NCBI RefSeq assembly: GCF_000250655.1
Contig: NC_016935.1
Location: 886,001-950,000 of the forward strand
Length of the DNA stretch: 64,000 nucleotides
From: Paenibacillus mucilaginosus 3016
GTDB taxonomy: Bacteria; Bacillota; Bacilli; Paenibacillales; NBRC-103111
Direction: 5' to 3'
Shown: piece by piece, positions 43,537 to 53,788 of the stretch
Layout: the number at the start of each line of letters is the position of its first letter
How positions within the stretch are numbered: position 1 is the first letter of the stretch
Notes under the pieces: model-generated
Database searches by the model: none
What the model saw: the letters and a program-made list of their open reading frames with translations, nothing else
What the model was told of the DNA's origin: nothing
Position numbers and translations under genes: made by a program

Positions 43537-43878
43537 AACGAAATGGATTCCTTTCCCCGTGGGATGCAAAAAGCCGCTTTCCCTTCAGCGCAATGGCTGA
43601 GAAGAAAGCGGCGTGTGCTTCACGACCGTGATTTATTACTGATCATAGCACAGGGAGGTGAGGCGGGAAAGAAGTTTTTGTGCCTGCCCTCAGCTGGAAA
43701 GAATCCTGTTGAACATCCTGGCAGTGATAGTTGGGGCCAGGTCCAGGCGCTTCCTCATGAGGCCCTTTCATGGGAGAGGAGAAACCGGACGAAGCGCCGG
43801 GCATAGGTCATCCCCCCAGGCATAATCCAACCCACAGCATATAAGGAACCCCTTTCGTCTCATCCCCCAAACCCAAAC
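43537..43878. other. Intergenic region with one stem-loop, no gene
   Basis: GCCGCTTTC near 43573 can pair with GAAAGCGGC near 43604 as a 9-bp stem. No supported reading frame follows; the overlapping plus-strand frame is only an antisense extension of the endonuclease gene. Confidence 0.5.
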
Positions 43879-45894
43879 TTAATCTACCGGCTGTTTCGCA
43901 TCAGATACCTTCACAGCATAAGCCTTGACCCTTCCGCCGTTAACTCGGACTTCCTCTTCACCGGTATACGTACCGGTAATCAGAATGCTGCCGGCTTTGT
44001 ACGAGGACAGCCCCTTAAGCAGCAGGGTGCGGTTGCCGGCCCGAACCACGGCGGAACCCTCGCCGTCTGCAGGCAGAGTTACTTGAAAACGGACCAGCTG
44101 GCCTGGATGTTCTGTGAGCTGGTCCACCTGGATGGTGAGAGGCTCCTCTGCCGAGGGTTCAACAGCGCTGCTTACCGAATCAAGGCCGGTTTGGCCGTTC
44201 TCGTTCATGCCGGTCTCCTGATCCACCGCTGACTGTGCCAGCTCGGTGCGGACGAGCTCGTAACTGCCGTTTTTATACTCAAAATCCCCCTTCGCGACCT
44301 CTCCCTGGGGGACCGTATCCTCGTTCGCATTCCTTCGCGGGCTGCGGTCGCTGCCGTTCGCTCGTTCTTCCTGAACGCTGGAGTCCAGCAGCGGGCGTAC
44401 GGCGGTCAGCTTGCCTTTACCGAATGCCGTCAGCTTGTCGGCCTCCACATCCAGCACGAGCTCCAGCCCGGCGTCTTCCTCCGGCAGCTCATACAGCAGG
44501 TAGTGCGTCGCGCGCTCCGCCGACTCCGCCTCCGCTGCGAGCAGCGGCCGCCCCTGCGGGCTGAACTCGCCTGCGAAGCGCAGGCTGCGCAGCTTCAGCC
44601 CCGGCGGCAGCTGGCCTTCGCTCAGCCGCACCTCGCCGCCCGCGCCGCCCGCGGGCCTGTCAGCGTCCGCCGTCCCGCCCGCGGCTCCGCCAGCAACGGC
44701 AAGCCGCGCGAGCACGAGCCGCGGCCGCTCGCCGGCGATCGCCCCGGCGGCCATCGCGCTGCCGTCCGCCGCCTTGCCGGACGCCGTCAGCGCCGGCTTC
44801 TCGCTCACGCCGGCCTTCGCCAACAGCGCCGCCGGGTCGCCTTCGAGCCGCCGCAGCTCCAGCGCGGCGATCTCCTTCGCCGTGTCGCGGTAGCTCCCGA
44901 GCGTGCGGTACAGCTCCAGCGCCTCGTCGTACTTGCGGGCGCCCGCCAGCTGCTCCGCCCGGGCGAACTGCCGCTTTACGGCAGCTTCCGCATAGGCGCC
45001 GGCCTTACCGCCTCCGCTGCCGAGCAGCGCCGCGTGCGCCTGTACAGCCTTGCCTGCCGCGAGGAAGGCCGGCAGGTCTTTTTTCTCCAGCGCGGTGAGC
45101 TCGGCCACCGCGTACTTATCCAGCTTCGACGCGAGCCAAGGCGCCTCCCAAGGCACGGCCGCGTACCAGCTGCGGATCGACTCGCCGAGCTGGAGCACCG
45201 CCTCCAGCTCCTGCGTTTTCGCCGCGGCGTCGATCCGCGCATTGTCGTAGCGCTGGAGCAGCGCATTCGCCTCCTTGCGCTTCGCCGCCTCGCTGCCGTA
45301 GACGGCCGCGGGCAGCCGCAGCAGGTCGGCCGCCGCGACCGCGGCCGCTTTGCCGCCGTCGGCGCCCGGCTCGCCCTTGGCCGCAATCGCCGCCTCGAGC
45401 TGCTGCGCCGCGCGCTTTCGTGCCGCCGCGTACGCCTCGGTGAGCTTCGCCTCGACGCCGGCGGCCTGGGCCGCTTCCGCGAAGCGCTGCTTCGCATCCT
45501 CGCCGGCCTTGGCGGCCGCCGCCTGCGCCGCGCGGTAGCGCTCATGCGCCTGCAGCAGCGCCGGCACGTCGCCCGCGGCGGAGGCGGCCTCCACCTCGGC
45601 GGCGATCTCAGCCGTCACGCGCTTGGCCTGCGTGACCGGCTGCAGCGCCAGCAGGGCGGCGTCGATCTCGCCGCGGTGCTCGCCGAAGGCCCACGGCACG
45701 GCCAATGCGCGGTTGTACAGCTCCTCCGCCGCAAGGAGGTCGCCCGCCGTCTGGGCGGTGCGGGCCTGCGTCAGGAGCGACAGATGCTCGCGGACGTAGT
45801 GGATTTTGGCGGCCGCGGCAAGGGTGGCTGCAAAAAGTAAGAAAATTGCCACATTTCTGAAACGGCCCGCCCGCCTATACGTAAAGTGGATCAT
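43879..45894 (-). CDS. Large membrane-anchored helical (TPR-like) protein of the vWA/tubulin/GTPase cluster
   Basis: A 671-residue protein of unknown function. One N-terminal helix (NVAIFLLFAATLAAAAKIHYV) anchors it, with the rest probably outside. Residues 35-360 are Ala- and Glu-rich helices with TPR-like pairs (TAQTAGDLLAAEELYNRALAVPW, GARKYDEALELYRTLGSYRDTAKEIAALELRRL). Residues 390-600 are less regular and Gly/Ala-rich. The C-terminal 90 residues (TIQVDQLTEHPGQLVRFQVTLPADGEGSAV, ending VKVSDAKQ) are a beta domain resembling an OB or Ig fold. It is the third gene of a minus-strand operon diverging from the vWA gene at 47373. The layout suggests a scaffold or receptor reaching into the wall. 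Confidence 0.7.
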   Translation of the reverse strand: MIHFTYRRAGRFRNVAIFLLFAATLAAAAKIHYVREHLSLLTQARTAQTAGDLLAAEELYNRALAVPWAFGEHRGEIDAALLALQPVTQAKRVTAEIAAEVEAASAAGDVPALLQAHERYRAAQAAAAKAGEDAKQRFAEAAQAAGVEAKLTEAYAAARKRAAQQLEAAIAAKGEPGADGGKAAAVAAADLLRLPAAVYGSEAAKRKEANALLQRYDNARIDAAAKTQELEAVLQLGESIRSWYAAVPWEAPWLASKLDKYAVAELTALEKKDLPAFLAAGKAVQAHAALLGSGGGKAGAYAEAAVKRQFARAEQLAGARKYDEALELYRTLGSYRDTAKEIAALELRRLEGDPAALLAKAGVSEKPALTASGKAADGSAMAAGAIAGERPRLVLARLAVAGGAAGGTADADRPAGGAGGEVRLSEGQLPPGLKLRSLRFAGEFSPQGRPLLAAEAESAERATHYLLYELPEEDAGLELVLDVEADKLTAFGKGKLTAVRPLLDSSVQEERANGSDRSPRRNANEDTVPQGEVAKGDFEYKNGSYELVRTELAQSAVDQETGMNENGQTGLDSVSSAVEPSAEEPLTIQVDQLTEHPGQLVRFQVTLPADGEGSAVVRAGNRTLLLKGLSSYKAGSILITGTYTGEEEVRVNGGRVKAYAVKVSDAKQPVD

Positions 45895-45912
45895 GAAGCA
45901 CCGCCGCCTTTT

Positions 45913-46863
45913 CTACAAAATGGGAGCAAATTCGGCATCCGACGGGTAGCGCCGCTTCGCGGTTTCGAGCACTTTCGCATGGAGCTCCGGGTACTGTCCT
46001 GGCCGCTCCGTAAGGAGCCGGTGCAGCCGCAGCAGCCGGTCCTTCGGCAGATGCTCGGCCTGCTCTGCGATCAGGTCGTAGTAGACCGGAAGATGCTCTT
46101 TGACTCGAAGCGCGGCACCGGCCGCGGCAGCCAGCACGTCGGGACCGACGGCCATCTCCCGGATGATCGTGCGGTACTTCATGCAGTAGTCCAGCACATC
46201 CCTGCCGATCAGCTGCGGACGCACCCTGCCAACCTCGTGAAGGTAGAGGATGAAGTCCTTGTCGAAGCGGCTCGGGAGCAGAGAGGAGAGCTCGAGATCC
46301 ATGTCACTGCGAAGAATAAACCGGCTCAGGCACAGGAGGCGGAGCACCTTGATCGGGTCGTTCCGCAAAAAATAACCGATTTCGCGGAATTTTTCATAGG
46401 CCGATTTGTAGTCGTCCTGCTTCAGGTCCTGCTCCGCATCGTCAATGTCGCTGAGGAGCCCCTCACGAATTTGTTTGCCGTCCTGCAGGAGTAACCGGTG
46501 AAGTGTACGTCTATAGATATAAGGCTCGAACCGTCTGCCGAGAAGATAGCGGGCACCCATCAGCACGATGGCGCCGATCAGCGAAGCGGCCATCTCGTTG
46601 AAGGAGCCGGCCAGGGCAAACGCGGTAAGGCCCAGCGCCGCCAGAACAAGCAGATCCGTCTGCAGGCTGCGCTTCATCACCGTGCGTGCCGCCTGTTCGA
46701 CAGGAATGCGCGTCCCTTCGGCCCCGCAGGACAAGCAGCTCTCATGCCACAGGCACGAGTAGCGGCCGCATTTGCGGCAGAGCTGAAGCCGCTGAAACAA
46801 ATGGGCCGTAGGATTCGTCTTACGAAAGTGGACGGGAATTTTTGTCAAAGGTTTGTCGCTCAC
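45913..46863 (-). CDS. Zinc-ribbon membrane protein of the vWA/tubulin/GTPase cluster
   Basis: A 316-residue protein. A cytoplasmic N-terminal zinc ribbon (LCRKCGRYSCLWHESCLSCGAEG, with CxxC-x9-CxxC spacing) is followed by two helices (LLVLAALGLTAFALAGSF and ASLIGAIVLMGARYLLG) and a helical cytoplasmic domain of about 190 residues. That domain includes DAEQDLKQDDYKSAYEKFREIGYFL, a TPR-like pair. GTG 46863 overlaps the stop of the small upstream gene (GTGA) and AGGAGG lies just before it. It is 18 bp ahead of the large helical protein gene. I recognise no named family; a zinc ribbon on a cytoplasmic GTPase in the same cluster (58224) is a notable parallel. Confidence 0.72.
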   Translation of the reverse strand: MSDKPLTKIPVHFRKTNPTAHLFQRLQLCRKCGRYSCLWHESCLSCGAEGTRIPVEQAARTVMKRSLQTDLLVLAALGLTAFALAGSFNEMAASLIGAIVLMGARYLLGRRFEPYIYRRTLHRLLLQDGKQIREGLLSDIDDAEQDLKQDDYKSAYEKFREIGYFLRNDPIKVLRLLCLSRFILRSDMDLELSSLLPSRFDKDFILYLHEVGRVRPQLIGRDVLDYCMKYRTIIREMAVGPDVLAAAAGAALRVKEHLPVYYDLIAEQAEHLPKDRLLRLHRLLTERPGQYPELHAKVLETAKRRYPSDAEFAPIL

Positions 46864-47009
46864 GGTCGATCCTCCTTCTGTTCGAGCCTCGAGGCAAAAT
46901 CGCTGTCAATCTGCGTCAGCGCTGCGTCCTTGCGCCGCAGGAGCAGGAAGCTTATCACACGGTACAGCACGAATAGGGCCGCCAGCAGCAGCACCAGGGT
47001 GGTCATCAT
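46860..47009 (-). CDS. Small (49 aa) single-pass membrane protein, first gene of the minus-strand operon
   Basis: Starts MMTTLVLLLAALFVLYRVIS and continues FLLLRRKDAALTQIDSDFASRLEQKEDRP. It has one membrane helix and a charged tail. AGGAGG lies 9 nt before ATG 47009, and its TGA overlaps the GTG of the next gene. Good ribosome site, translational coupling and consistent operon layout support it as a real gene in spite of its size. Confidence 0.7.
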   Translation of the reverse strand: MMTTLVLLLAALFVLYRVISFLLLRRKDAALTQIDSDFASRLEQKEDRP

Positions 47010-47308
47010 CGGTCGGGTCCTCCTTTGTCGGGAAAATGGGGGCTGCCGGGAGAGGTTTCACCGGATTTTCACCCCGGAAGCGTAGAATTGGAGAGCCCGG
47101 CCCGGCGAATATCGATGAACTGGAATGTGCTTTCTACCATACCAAAGCCTTGTCCCGAAGGCCAGAGAACGAAGGGAAAGCGAGCATTTCTTAAGAATTC
47201 TATAAGAATTGGCGAGTGGAATTTTGAATTCCCACCAGTTACTATAAAGTCTAGTAGATGGCAGCCACTGCTATTTTACTATCTGTGCAACTAAAATACT
47301 ACTTCAGC

Positions 47309-47344
47309 CCCCGCCCCTATTCGTCCGGGTTCGACAGGGCGGGG
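47309..47344 (+). promoter_or_regulatory. GC-rich leader hairpin before the vWA surface protein
   Basis: CCCCGCCC (47309-47316) pairs with GGGCGGGG (47337-47344), 13 bp before the GGAGG ribosome site. It could stabilise the transcript or affect initiation. Upstream sequence (47180-47300) is unusually AT-rich for this window and probably holds the divergent promoters. Confidence 0.45.
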
Positions 47345-47372
47345 AGATTCGCTAGATGGAGGAAGGAACGCC

Positions 47373-49142
47373 GTGAAACATACGATCAAGCTGCTTTTTA
47401 CCCTCTTCATGGCCATGGCGCTTCTGGTTCCGGGGGTACCCGCCGGTGCAGCAGGTACAGCGGCCGGCAGCTCCCCGATGGATGCGGTCATGGCGGTGGA
47501 TGTGTCCCTGTCGATGAACGACAGCGACGGCAAGAAGATCAGCTACGAGGCGGTCAAAATGTTCGTCGACATGGCCTCAGCCCAGGGAGACAAGGTGGGC
47601 GTGGTTGCCTATACGGATCAGGTGATGCGCGAGAAAGCGCTCCTGAACTTGAATACCGCTGCGGACAAGCAGGATGTCAAAACGTTCATCGACGGGCTGG
47701 TGCGGGGACCCCGTACCGATATCGCCATTGGGGTGAGCGAAGCGGTCAAGGTGCTGCAGAACGGCACGGAACCGGGGCACATCCCGATCATCGTGCTGCT
47801 GACCGACGGCAACAACGATCTGCCGGACGGCCGGACGCAGGCACAGTCGGACCAAATGCTGAATAACGCGCTGAAGCAGGCCAAGGACAAAGGCATTCCG
47901 GTCTACACGATCGGGCTCAACGCGGACGGGCAGCTGAACAAAACCGTGCTCGAGCGGATCGCAGCCGAGACGAACGCCAAATCGTTCGTGACCTCGTCGG
48001 CGGACGACCTGCCGCGCATCCTCAGTGAAATCTATGCGAGCCACCTGAAGCTGAAGGTGGTGCCGCTGCAGGGTATTACGGCGAATGGCCAGTATCAGGA
48101 TGTGGCCATCGACATTCCGAATGCAAGCGTCCAGGAAGCGAACATTTCGATCATGTCGCCGAATCCGGTGGAGGTGAAGCTGTTCGATCCGAGCGGCCAG
48201 CCGCAGACGATTCCGTCGAATTCGCTGATCTATACGTCTTCGAATGCGTACTCCCTGCTCAAGATCCTGAACCCCGCACAGGGCTCCTGGAAGCTGCAGG
48301 TGAAGGGCGTGCCGAAGGATAAAATCAACATCAATCTCGTCTACAATTATGACCTGAAGCTGACCTTGGAGCCTTTGAAGTCCACGGCGTTTAAGCCGGG
48401 AGACGAGGTGGGTCTGAAGGCGTACCTCGAGTCCGGCGGCCAGAAGGTCAGCGACGCGAGTCTGTACAAGAACTTGAAGGCTGCGCTGGTCGTAACCGAT
48501 CTCGATACGAAGCAAACGGTGGAGCAGCCGTTGACTGCTGGGGCGGAGGGCATTGCAGGAAGCTACAAGATTCCGGAAGCCCATGATTATGAGCTCAAAA
48601 TCAAGGTCGAAGACGCCAACCTTGTCCGCGAAACCGCACCTGTGAAAATCACGGCGAAGTCCGGCGCTCCGGCGCCGGTTCAAACGGTGACGGAGGCTCC
48701 TGCTGAGAAGCCGGGCCTTGGGGCAGGTGTCTGGGCCGGCATCATTGCCGCCGTGCTGGCCGTGATCGCTGCCGTCCTGTTCGCTTTGGTCCAGTGGCGC
48801 AAGGCCAACCGGGGCTTCTTCGGCCAGATGGTCATTGAGATTAAGGATGAAGACACCGGCGAGCGGACCAGCCCGCAGTACCGCAAGCTCAATACTTTTA
48901 AGGGCAAGGTCACCCTTCACCAGCTGCTGCAGCTTGCGCCCGAGTTCGCCGAAACCGGCGACCTGGTGCTCCGCCCGGGTCCGTCCGATACGCTGCTGCT
49001 GCAGAACCGCACGCCTGCCGTCATCGAGAAAGGCGGCCGCGTCTTCGACGCAGCCCAGCCGAAGGAAGTGCGCGCCGGCGACCGGCTCCGCGTCACGCTG
49101 AGCCAGGTGAACAAGTCGATCATGCTGGAGTATATCAAGTAA
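47373..49142 (+). CDS. vWA-domain surface protein with membrane helix and cytoplasmic FHA-like tail
   Basis: A 589-residue protein. The signal peptide is MKHTIKLLFTLFMAMALLVP with an AAG-type cleavage region. The vWA domain (about 36-225) has an intact metal site: D43-V-S45-L-S47, the Thr of GPRTDIAIG and the Asp of LLTDGNND. Two Ig-like beta domains follow. One membrane helix (about 452-475, GVWAGIIAAVLAVIAAVLFAL) leads to a 110-residue cytoplasmic domain with LVLRPGPSDTLLLQNRTPAVIEKGG and RAGDRLRVTL, which resembles an FHA or beta-sandwich fold. GTG 47373 follows GGAGGAAGG. It is therefore a receptor shape, external vWA and internal beta domain. It diverges from the minus-strand operon and precedes the tubulin-like gene after a 1.1-kb gap. 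Confidence 0.8.
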   Translation: MKHTIKLLFTLFMAMALLVPGVPAGAAGTAAGSSPMDAVMAVDVSLSMNDSDGKKISYEAVKMFVDMASAQGDKVGVVAYTDQVMREKALLNLNTAADKQDVKTFIDGLVRGPRTDIAIGVSEAVKVLQNGTEPGHIPIIVLLTDGNNDLPDGRTQAQSDQMLNNALKQAKDKGIPVYTIGLNADGQLNKTVLERIAAETNAKSFVTSSADDLPRILSEIYASHLKLKVVPLQGITANGQYQDVAIDIPNASVQEANISIMSPNPVEVKLFDPSGQPQTIPSNSLIYTSSNAYSLLKILNPAQGSWKLQVKGVPKDKININLVYNYDLKLTLEPLKSTAFKPGDEVGLKAYLESGGQKVSDASLYKNLKAALVVTDLDTKQTVEQPLTAGAEGIAGSYKIPEAHDYELKIKVEDANLVRETAPVKITAKSGAPAPVQTVTEAPAEKPGLGAGVWAGIIAAVLAVIAAVLFALVQWRKANRGFFGQMVIEIKDEDTGERTSPQYRKLNTFKGKVTLHQLLQLAPEFAETGDLVLRPGPSDTLLLQNRTPAVIEKGGRVFDAAQPKEVRAGDRLRVTLSQVNKSIMLEYIK

Positions 49143-49475
49143 GCGGGGAAGCGGGCGGGAACCGGGCATGCGGTGAAGCTCAGGCGATTAGACGGCCAAG
49201 GGTTCTCAGATTCCTTACCTTGAAGGATGGGGCAGCAGCTCCATGGCGTTGGTGACTCAAAAACGTCGGTTTCTGGGCGCCTCTGGGAGCGGCCGCACCC
49301 AAACGCCATTAAATATGCAGCTGGCCTGCCATTTGGGGGCTTAAAGGTTAAGGTCCCAAGGTTTGTGCCGCTAACTTCTCGCTTCCTAATAAGATTAGCC
49401 GGTTTAACCGTTGTTTTAGTTGGTTCAGTGTTCCACCGCGCCCCCATTGTAGTCAGCACGCAGGGGGCAGGGGGC
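49143..49475. other. Intergenic region, no recognisable gene
   Basis: No supported frame. The short open frame at about 49227-49481 has no ribosome site or family features. No terminator is clear after the vWA gene. Confidence 0.5.
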
Positions 49476-49667
49476 AAATAAAGGAACTGCGATGCCTTAT
49501 TTGGGTAAATATCAAGATGATCCAACAAATAGCGGAACGGAGATTCGCTATTCATCTTTAAAGTGGCTCACGAGGCACCAATCCGACCTAATAAGGCATC
49601 CGAGTTCCGCTATTTCTCAAAAGTACCCGCAAAACAAGCCAATAAGGAACCGTAGTTCCTCTATTTT
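49476..49667. repeat. Four-unit inverted repeat element, copy B
   Basis: Units at 49476-49502 (+), 49527-49552 (+), 49590-49615 (-) and 49641-49667 (-) match the consensus of copy A (12841-13030). Spacings are 51, 63 and 51 bp against 52, 62 and 51 bp in copy A. Sequence between units is not conserved, so selection or mechanism preserves the units and their spacing. Confidence 0.8.
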
Positions 49668-49712
49668 GAGTGAAGGTGAAAAAGACGCCCCTCAAGCTCG
49701 TTTCAGAGACAT

Positions 49713-49884
49713 GACTTAGACGAGGTAGAGGGGCTCATGAAAGGCAGCGCCCTCGGTGATTAGGGGGGACAGTCCTCAGGCTCGGGAGTGAGCCTACGTC
49801 TTTGAGTCACACCGGGTGGTTTCGGGGGCCCCAAGGAATGGGGGAGAACCACCCGCCGAAGTAAAGCGTGTCCCTGAAAGGGAC
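49713..49884 (+). ncRNA. Candidate structured RNA upstream of the tubulin-like gene
   Basis: A closing stem (GACT and AGACG at 49713-49722 with CGTCT and AGTC at 49797-49808) encloses further stems, including AGGCTC/GAGCCT (49778-49795). It is followed by GGGTGGTT/AACCACCC (49814-49821, 49847-49854) with an inner CCCC/GGGG, and the hairpin GTCCCTGAAAGGGAC (49870-49884). This density of complementary arms without a reading frame suggests a folded RNA. I cannot match it to a named riboswitch or RNA family. The strand is assumed from the gene downstream. Confidence 0.35.
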
Positions 49885-49955
49885 AAAGCGATCTAAGCAC
49901 AACGTATCGTTAACGCGTATCCATCCCGTCCCCGCCAACCTTTCCGCGAGTCCAG

Positions 49956-50120
49956 AGGGCCGGAGCCCTTTGGGGTCCCCCTATAGGGGGATTTAGGGGG
50001 TAAATAGCCCTTAGGCTTGGTGCATGAAATAGCCCTTAGGGTTCGTGGGTGAAATACCCTCAGGGTACGGGGGAACAGCCTCGGGGTCTTGAGATAAGCA
50101 GCCCTCCGGGGATGGGAAAG
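49956..50120. repeat. Array of short GC-rich hairpins
   Basis: Successive small palindromes occur at about 25-bp steps: AGGGC/GCCCT (49956-49969), TCCCCCTATAGGGGGA (49976-49991), AGCC/GGCT (50006-50017), CCC/GGG (50033-50041), TACCCTCAGGGTA (50055-50067), then two looser copies. The motif AAATAGCCCTTAGG occurs twice. The region continues GC-rich to the ribosome site at 50205 and shows no gene. Confidence 0.55.
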
Positions 50121-50219
50121 CACCCATGCCAATGAAGAACTAAAGTTCGGGGGGCAAAGGGGCCCCCCAACTACAGGGGCCCTCCCCTTAGCCCATCACC
50201 TACACAAGGAGTGATCCAT

Positions 50220-53200
50220 TTGAAAGCCATTGTCCGCGAACACATCCAGCAGCTGGACGTCTCCCTCGGGGGAGGCATCGTATCCGAGAAAATCCGTGTC
50301 GACACCATCGACAACCCGATGCTCGTCATCGGCCTCGGGGGTACGGGCATCGACGCCCTGCTGCGGCTCAAATACCAGGTCAACCGGCGCTTCAAGCTGC
50401 CGCAGGACCCGTTCACGAAGAAGAAGGCCGAGAAGCCGGCCAATATCGAATTCCTGGCGTTCGAGACGAACGAGCACGACCGGGGCAAGCGCTACAAGGG
50501 CGTAGGCCTGGATCCGATGACGGAGTTCGTGCTGCTCTCGAACCCGGAGATCGGCAGCGTGCTGCAGAACCGCAGCATCCTCGAGCCGTACATCAAGGAA
50601 TGGCTGTCGCCGGAGCTGACGATCACCGACGGGATCAACGGCGCCTCGGGCATCCGCCAGGCGGGCCGCCTGCTTCTTTTTACGAAGATCAACCAGGTCG
50701 TACAGACGATTGAGCGCAAGATCAAATCGCTGTCCGTCGGCACGAACAAGAAGCTCATGGTGTTCATCCTGACGGGCCTCTCCGGCGGGACGGGGAGCGG
50801 CTGCTTCCTCGATATTTCGTACATCGTCCGCGGGATTCTGGAGCGGGATTACGGCACGGCGGGCGTCGATAAGGTCGCGCTGCTCGGGTATCTGTTTACC
50901 CCGGACGTGAACCTGGCGAACAAGAGCCTGACCGAGCACTCGCGCGAATATATTAAGAAGAACGGCTACGCCGCCCTCAAGGAGCTTGACTACTGGATGA
51001 ACGTGGACGAGCGGGGCGACCGGTTCCGGCAGCAGTACGGGAACATCCTGACGGTGAACTCGCCGATGCCGCCGTACAACCTGGCGCACCTGATCTCGGC
51101 GACCAACCTGGAAGGCAAGCTGCTCGAGAATGCGTATGACTACTGCATGAACGTGACGGCGGAGAACATCACGAACTTCATGGCGAGCGAGCAGAAGGCC
51201 TCGGGCGAAGAGTTCGCGATCCACGACTATATCAGCAACATCCGCACGAACATCAACCAGATGCCGAAGGCCTATGCGGCGAACTACCAGTACAACATTC
51301 TGGGCGCCTCCTCGGCGGTGCTGCCGATCGAAGAGATGACGACGTACCTGGCGTACCGGGTGTTCACCCGCATGGAGACGATGTTCAAGGTCGGCCCGAC
51401 GCAGGAGGATGTGGAGAAGCTCGCGCACAAGCTGGCGATCGACCCGGATTCGATCCACCGCGCATTCGACAAGAATGTACCGGAGCCGCTGCCGGGCTAC
51501 CAGAACTCCGAGCGTCTCTCGTACACCAACGTGATCAAGCAGCAGGTCGTGCATGTCGATACGGAGCTCGAGCAGAGCTACCTGTCGCGGCCGCGAGGAG
51601 TACATCAAGGCACGCCGGCAGCTGCCGGGCCAGCTCAAGGAAGCGTTCAGCGAGCAGGCGACACGCATGTTCCGCCATCCGGAGCAGGGGCCGTTCTATG
51701 TGTCGCGGATCATCCTGCAGGACGGGGGCTTTTGTCTCCTGAAGCTGATCTCCTCGTACATCGAGGCGCTCAAGGAGAGCCTGTACCGCATTCCGCGCGA
51801 TATTGACGCCGCCAAGGAAAGCGCGCAGCAGAAGATGACCGAGGCGAAGAGCGCGTTCATCTCCAAGGACCGCAAGAAGGACGCTTATATCGAGGCCAAA
51901 ATCCAGGAGTACCTGCTGTACGCCGACCGTGAGCGGATGGAGCAGATGATCGAGTTCTACGAGGACCTCTACACGCTGATCAACGACGAGAACTCCCGGA
52001 TCTACCAGGTGTTCACGGAGATTCTTAGCGAGCTTAACAAGATTTTTGAGAAAAACGGCTCCATCCTCATGAACGGCGAGGAGTCCGTCGACCACCGCGG
52101 CAACAAGACCTACTACTGGAACGTGGTTTCCGTACCGGACATGTCCAGACTGATCGAAGAGATGACGAATGAGAAGAATGTGTCCGAGCTCATCCGCGAC
52201 TTCACGCAGACGCTGCTCGAGAAGTCGAACCAATGGGTGAAGGAGCAGGAAGTGGACGTCGTCTCGTCGATTTCGGACTTCCTCACCGAACAGTTCGGCG
52301 AGCTCATCACGAAGTCGATGGAAGAGTATCTCGTGATCAAATTCGGCCACGAGGATTCGATCGAGAAGATCGTCGAGCAGAAGCTGGCCGCCCGCCTGTA
52401 CGAAGAGGCGAAGCCGGTGTTCCACCTGACGAACTCCTCCGGCAACTTCAACTTCCCGTCGTGGGGCTTCGTGTCCGTGCCGGTGAAGTCGCCGAGTATT
52501 TTTAAGGGCATCCGGAACTTCCAGGATAACGCGATCGCGAACTCGCGCTTCACGATCAAGGAGAGCGAAGTCAAGAACCGCATCTTCTGGCTCAACACGC
52601 AGAACGGGGTGCCGCTGTTCCTCTATACGCCGCTGAAGGTGTACGAAGAAAGCTACGAACGCACGATTCTCGAGCCGGAGGGCATCGGACGCCACCTGGT
52701 GCAGACGGACAAGGTCAACTGGACGTATCTTCCGTCGCCGATCCCGGAGAAATCCTGGGGCGATACGTACATCAACCCGCGGGTGCGCAGCTACAACGGC
52801 GAAGTGCGCGGGGTGTTCGCCACGGCACAGACGTATGGCATTGTCCGGGAGAAAACGGCGGATAACGGATCGGTCGGACGCTACGAGGTCGTATTGACGA
52901 AGCCGCTGGAGCTGGAGCGACATTTGTCCTCCTACCAGCTGGGGCTTGGGGCCGCAAGACCGAACCTCGGGGAAGTCAAAAGAGCGGTACAGGAGCTTCG
53001 CGGACTGGTGGAAAACGGGCTGGAGCCGGATGCGGTAAAAGACATCTACGGCTCGGTGAGCGAAGAGATGGCCAAGGAGAACCTGATCCGCTCGCCGGAG
53101 CTCCTGAAGCGGGTGCGCGAGGAGATCGCGAAGTACCGCGGGCTGCAGGCGAAGATCGACGAGCTCGAAGCGGTGCTGAACGCCCACCAGGATGAGGAGA

Positions 53201-53607
53201 AGTTCATCAGCCTCTTCATCGAGAGCCTCTACACGGGAACGATCACCAAGCGCGGTGCGCTGTACGTCTACGATCACGATCCGGAGGAGGACCCGTGGGA
53301 GCCGTTCGTGAACCTGATGCAGGGAAGCAAGTTCCCGGATTACGAAATCTACAGCAAGCTCCGCGGCCTGGATCCGAAGCGCCTCAGCCTGCTGCAGCGC
53401 AAATCGTCCAGACGGAGCGGCGAAGTGACGGCCTCCGAGGACGTCACCCCGCTGGTGGACAAGCTGAAGGGCATGAGCGCGGCTTATCTGGACGCGAAGG
53501 CGATGCTGGATTATGACCGCGGCGAATACGTGAACGGGGAAGAGCTGTACCAGTTCTACAAGCAGGTGGCCGGCCGCGTGAACGACATGGTCAGAAGCCT
53601 GAAGTAG
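50220..53607 (+). CDS. Tubulin-like GTPase (Tubulin_2 type), disrupted by a +1 frameshift
   Basis: The N-terminal domain (about 1-450) is a tubulin/FtsZ-type fold: LVIGLGGTGIDALLRLKYQ gives the first nucleotide loop (residues 36-54), and LTGLSGGTGSGCFLDIS (185-200) contains the GGTGSG signature that binds GTP phosphates. After a single extra C near 51590 the frame changes: EQSYLSR continues as REEYIKARRQLPGQLKEAF in the next frame. Corrected, the protein has about 1128 residues; as written the first part ends at 51806. The C-terminal 670 residues are helical and coiled, without a known domain. TTG 50220 is the start, 8 nt after AAGGAG. FtsZ and TubZ are much shorter, so this is the large tubulin-like class. 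It leads the operon 50220-62251, although 180 bp separate it from the next gene. Confidence 0.8.
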
Positions 53608-53788
53608 GCTGCTGCAAGCTAAGAAAGCTTGAAGCTGAGCTTGATACAGCGGTCAAAAGAAGGAGCCAAGCAGGAGTCAAGCCGGATCGCACAGGCTGGA
53701 AACCGAACTGTTGACCGGTGACCCCGCTGCAGCAGGAGGCGTACCAACCGCTGCCCGGCTGCACCCCTGTCGAAATGAGGGAAAGACC

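Noticed and set aside
49805..49860. T-box-like GGGTGGTT sequence
   Set aside because: The antiterminator consensus (AGGGTGGTACCGCG) is not met and no specifier stem or terminator precedes an amino acid gene.
49893..50132. 79-codon minus-strand frame in the hairpin array
   Set aside because: Its composition (repeated Arg, Pro, Thr) comes from the palindromic repeats; no ribosome site was found.
51535..53277. 580-codon minus-strand frame opposite the tubulin-like gene
   Set aside because: It mirrors the coding strand of the tubulin-like protein and has no recognisable domain.
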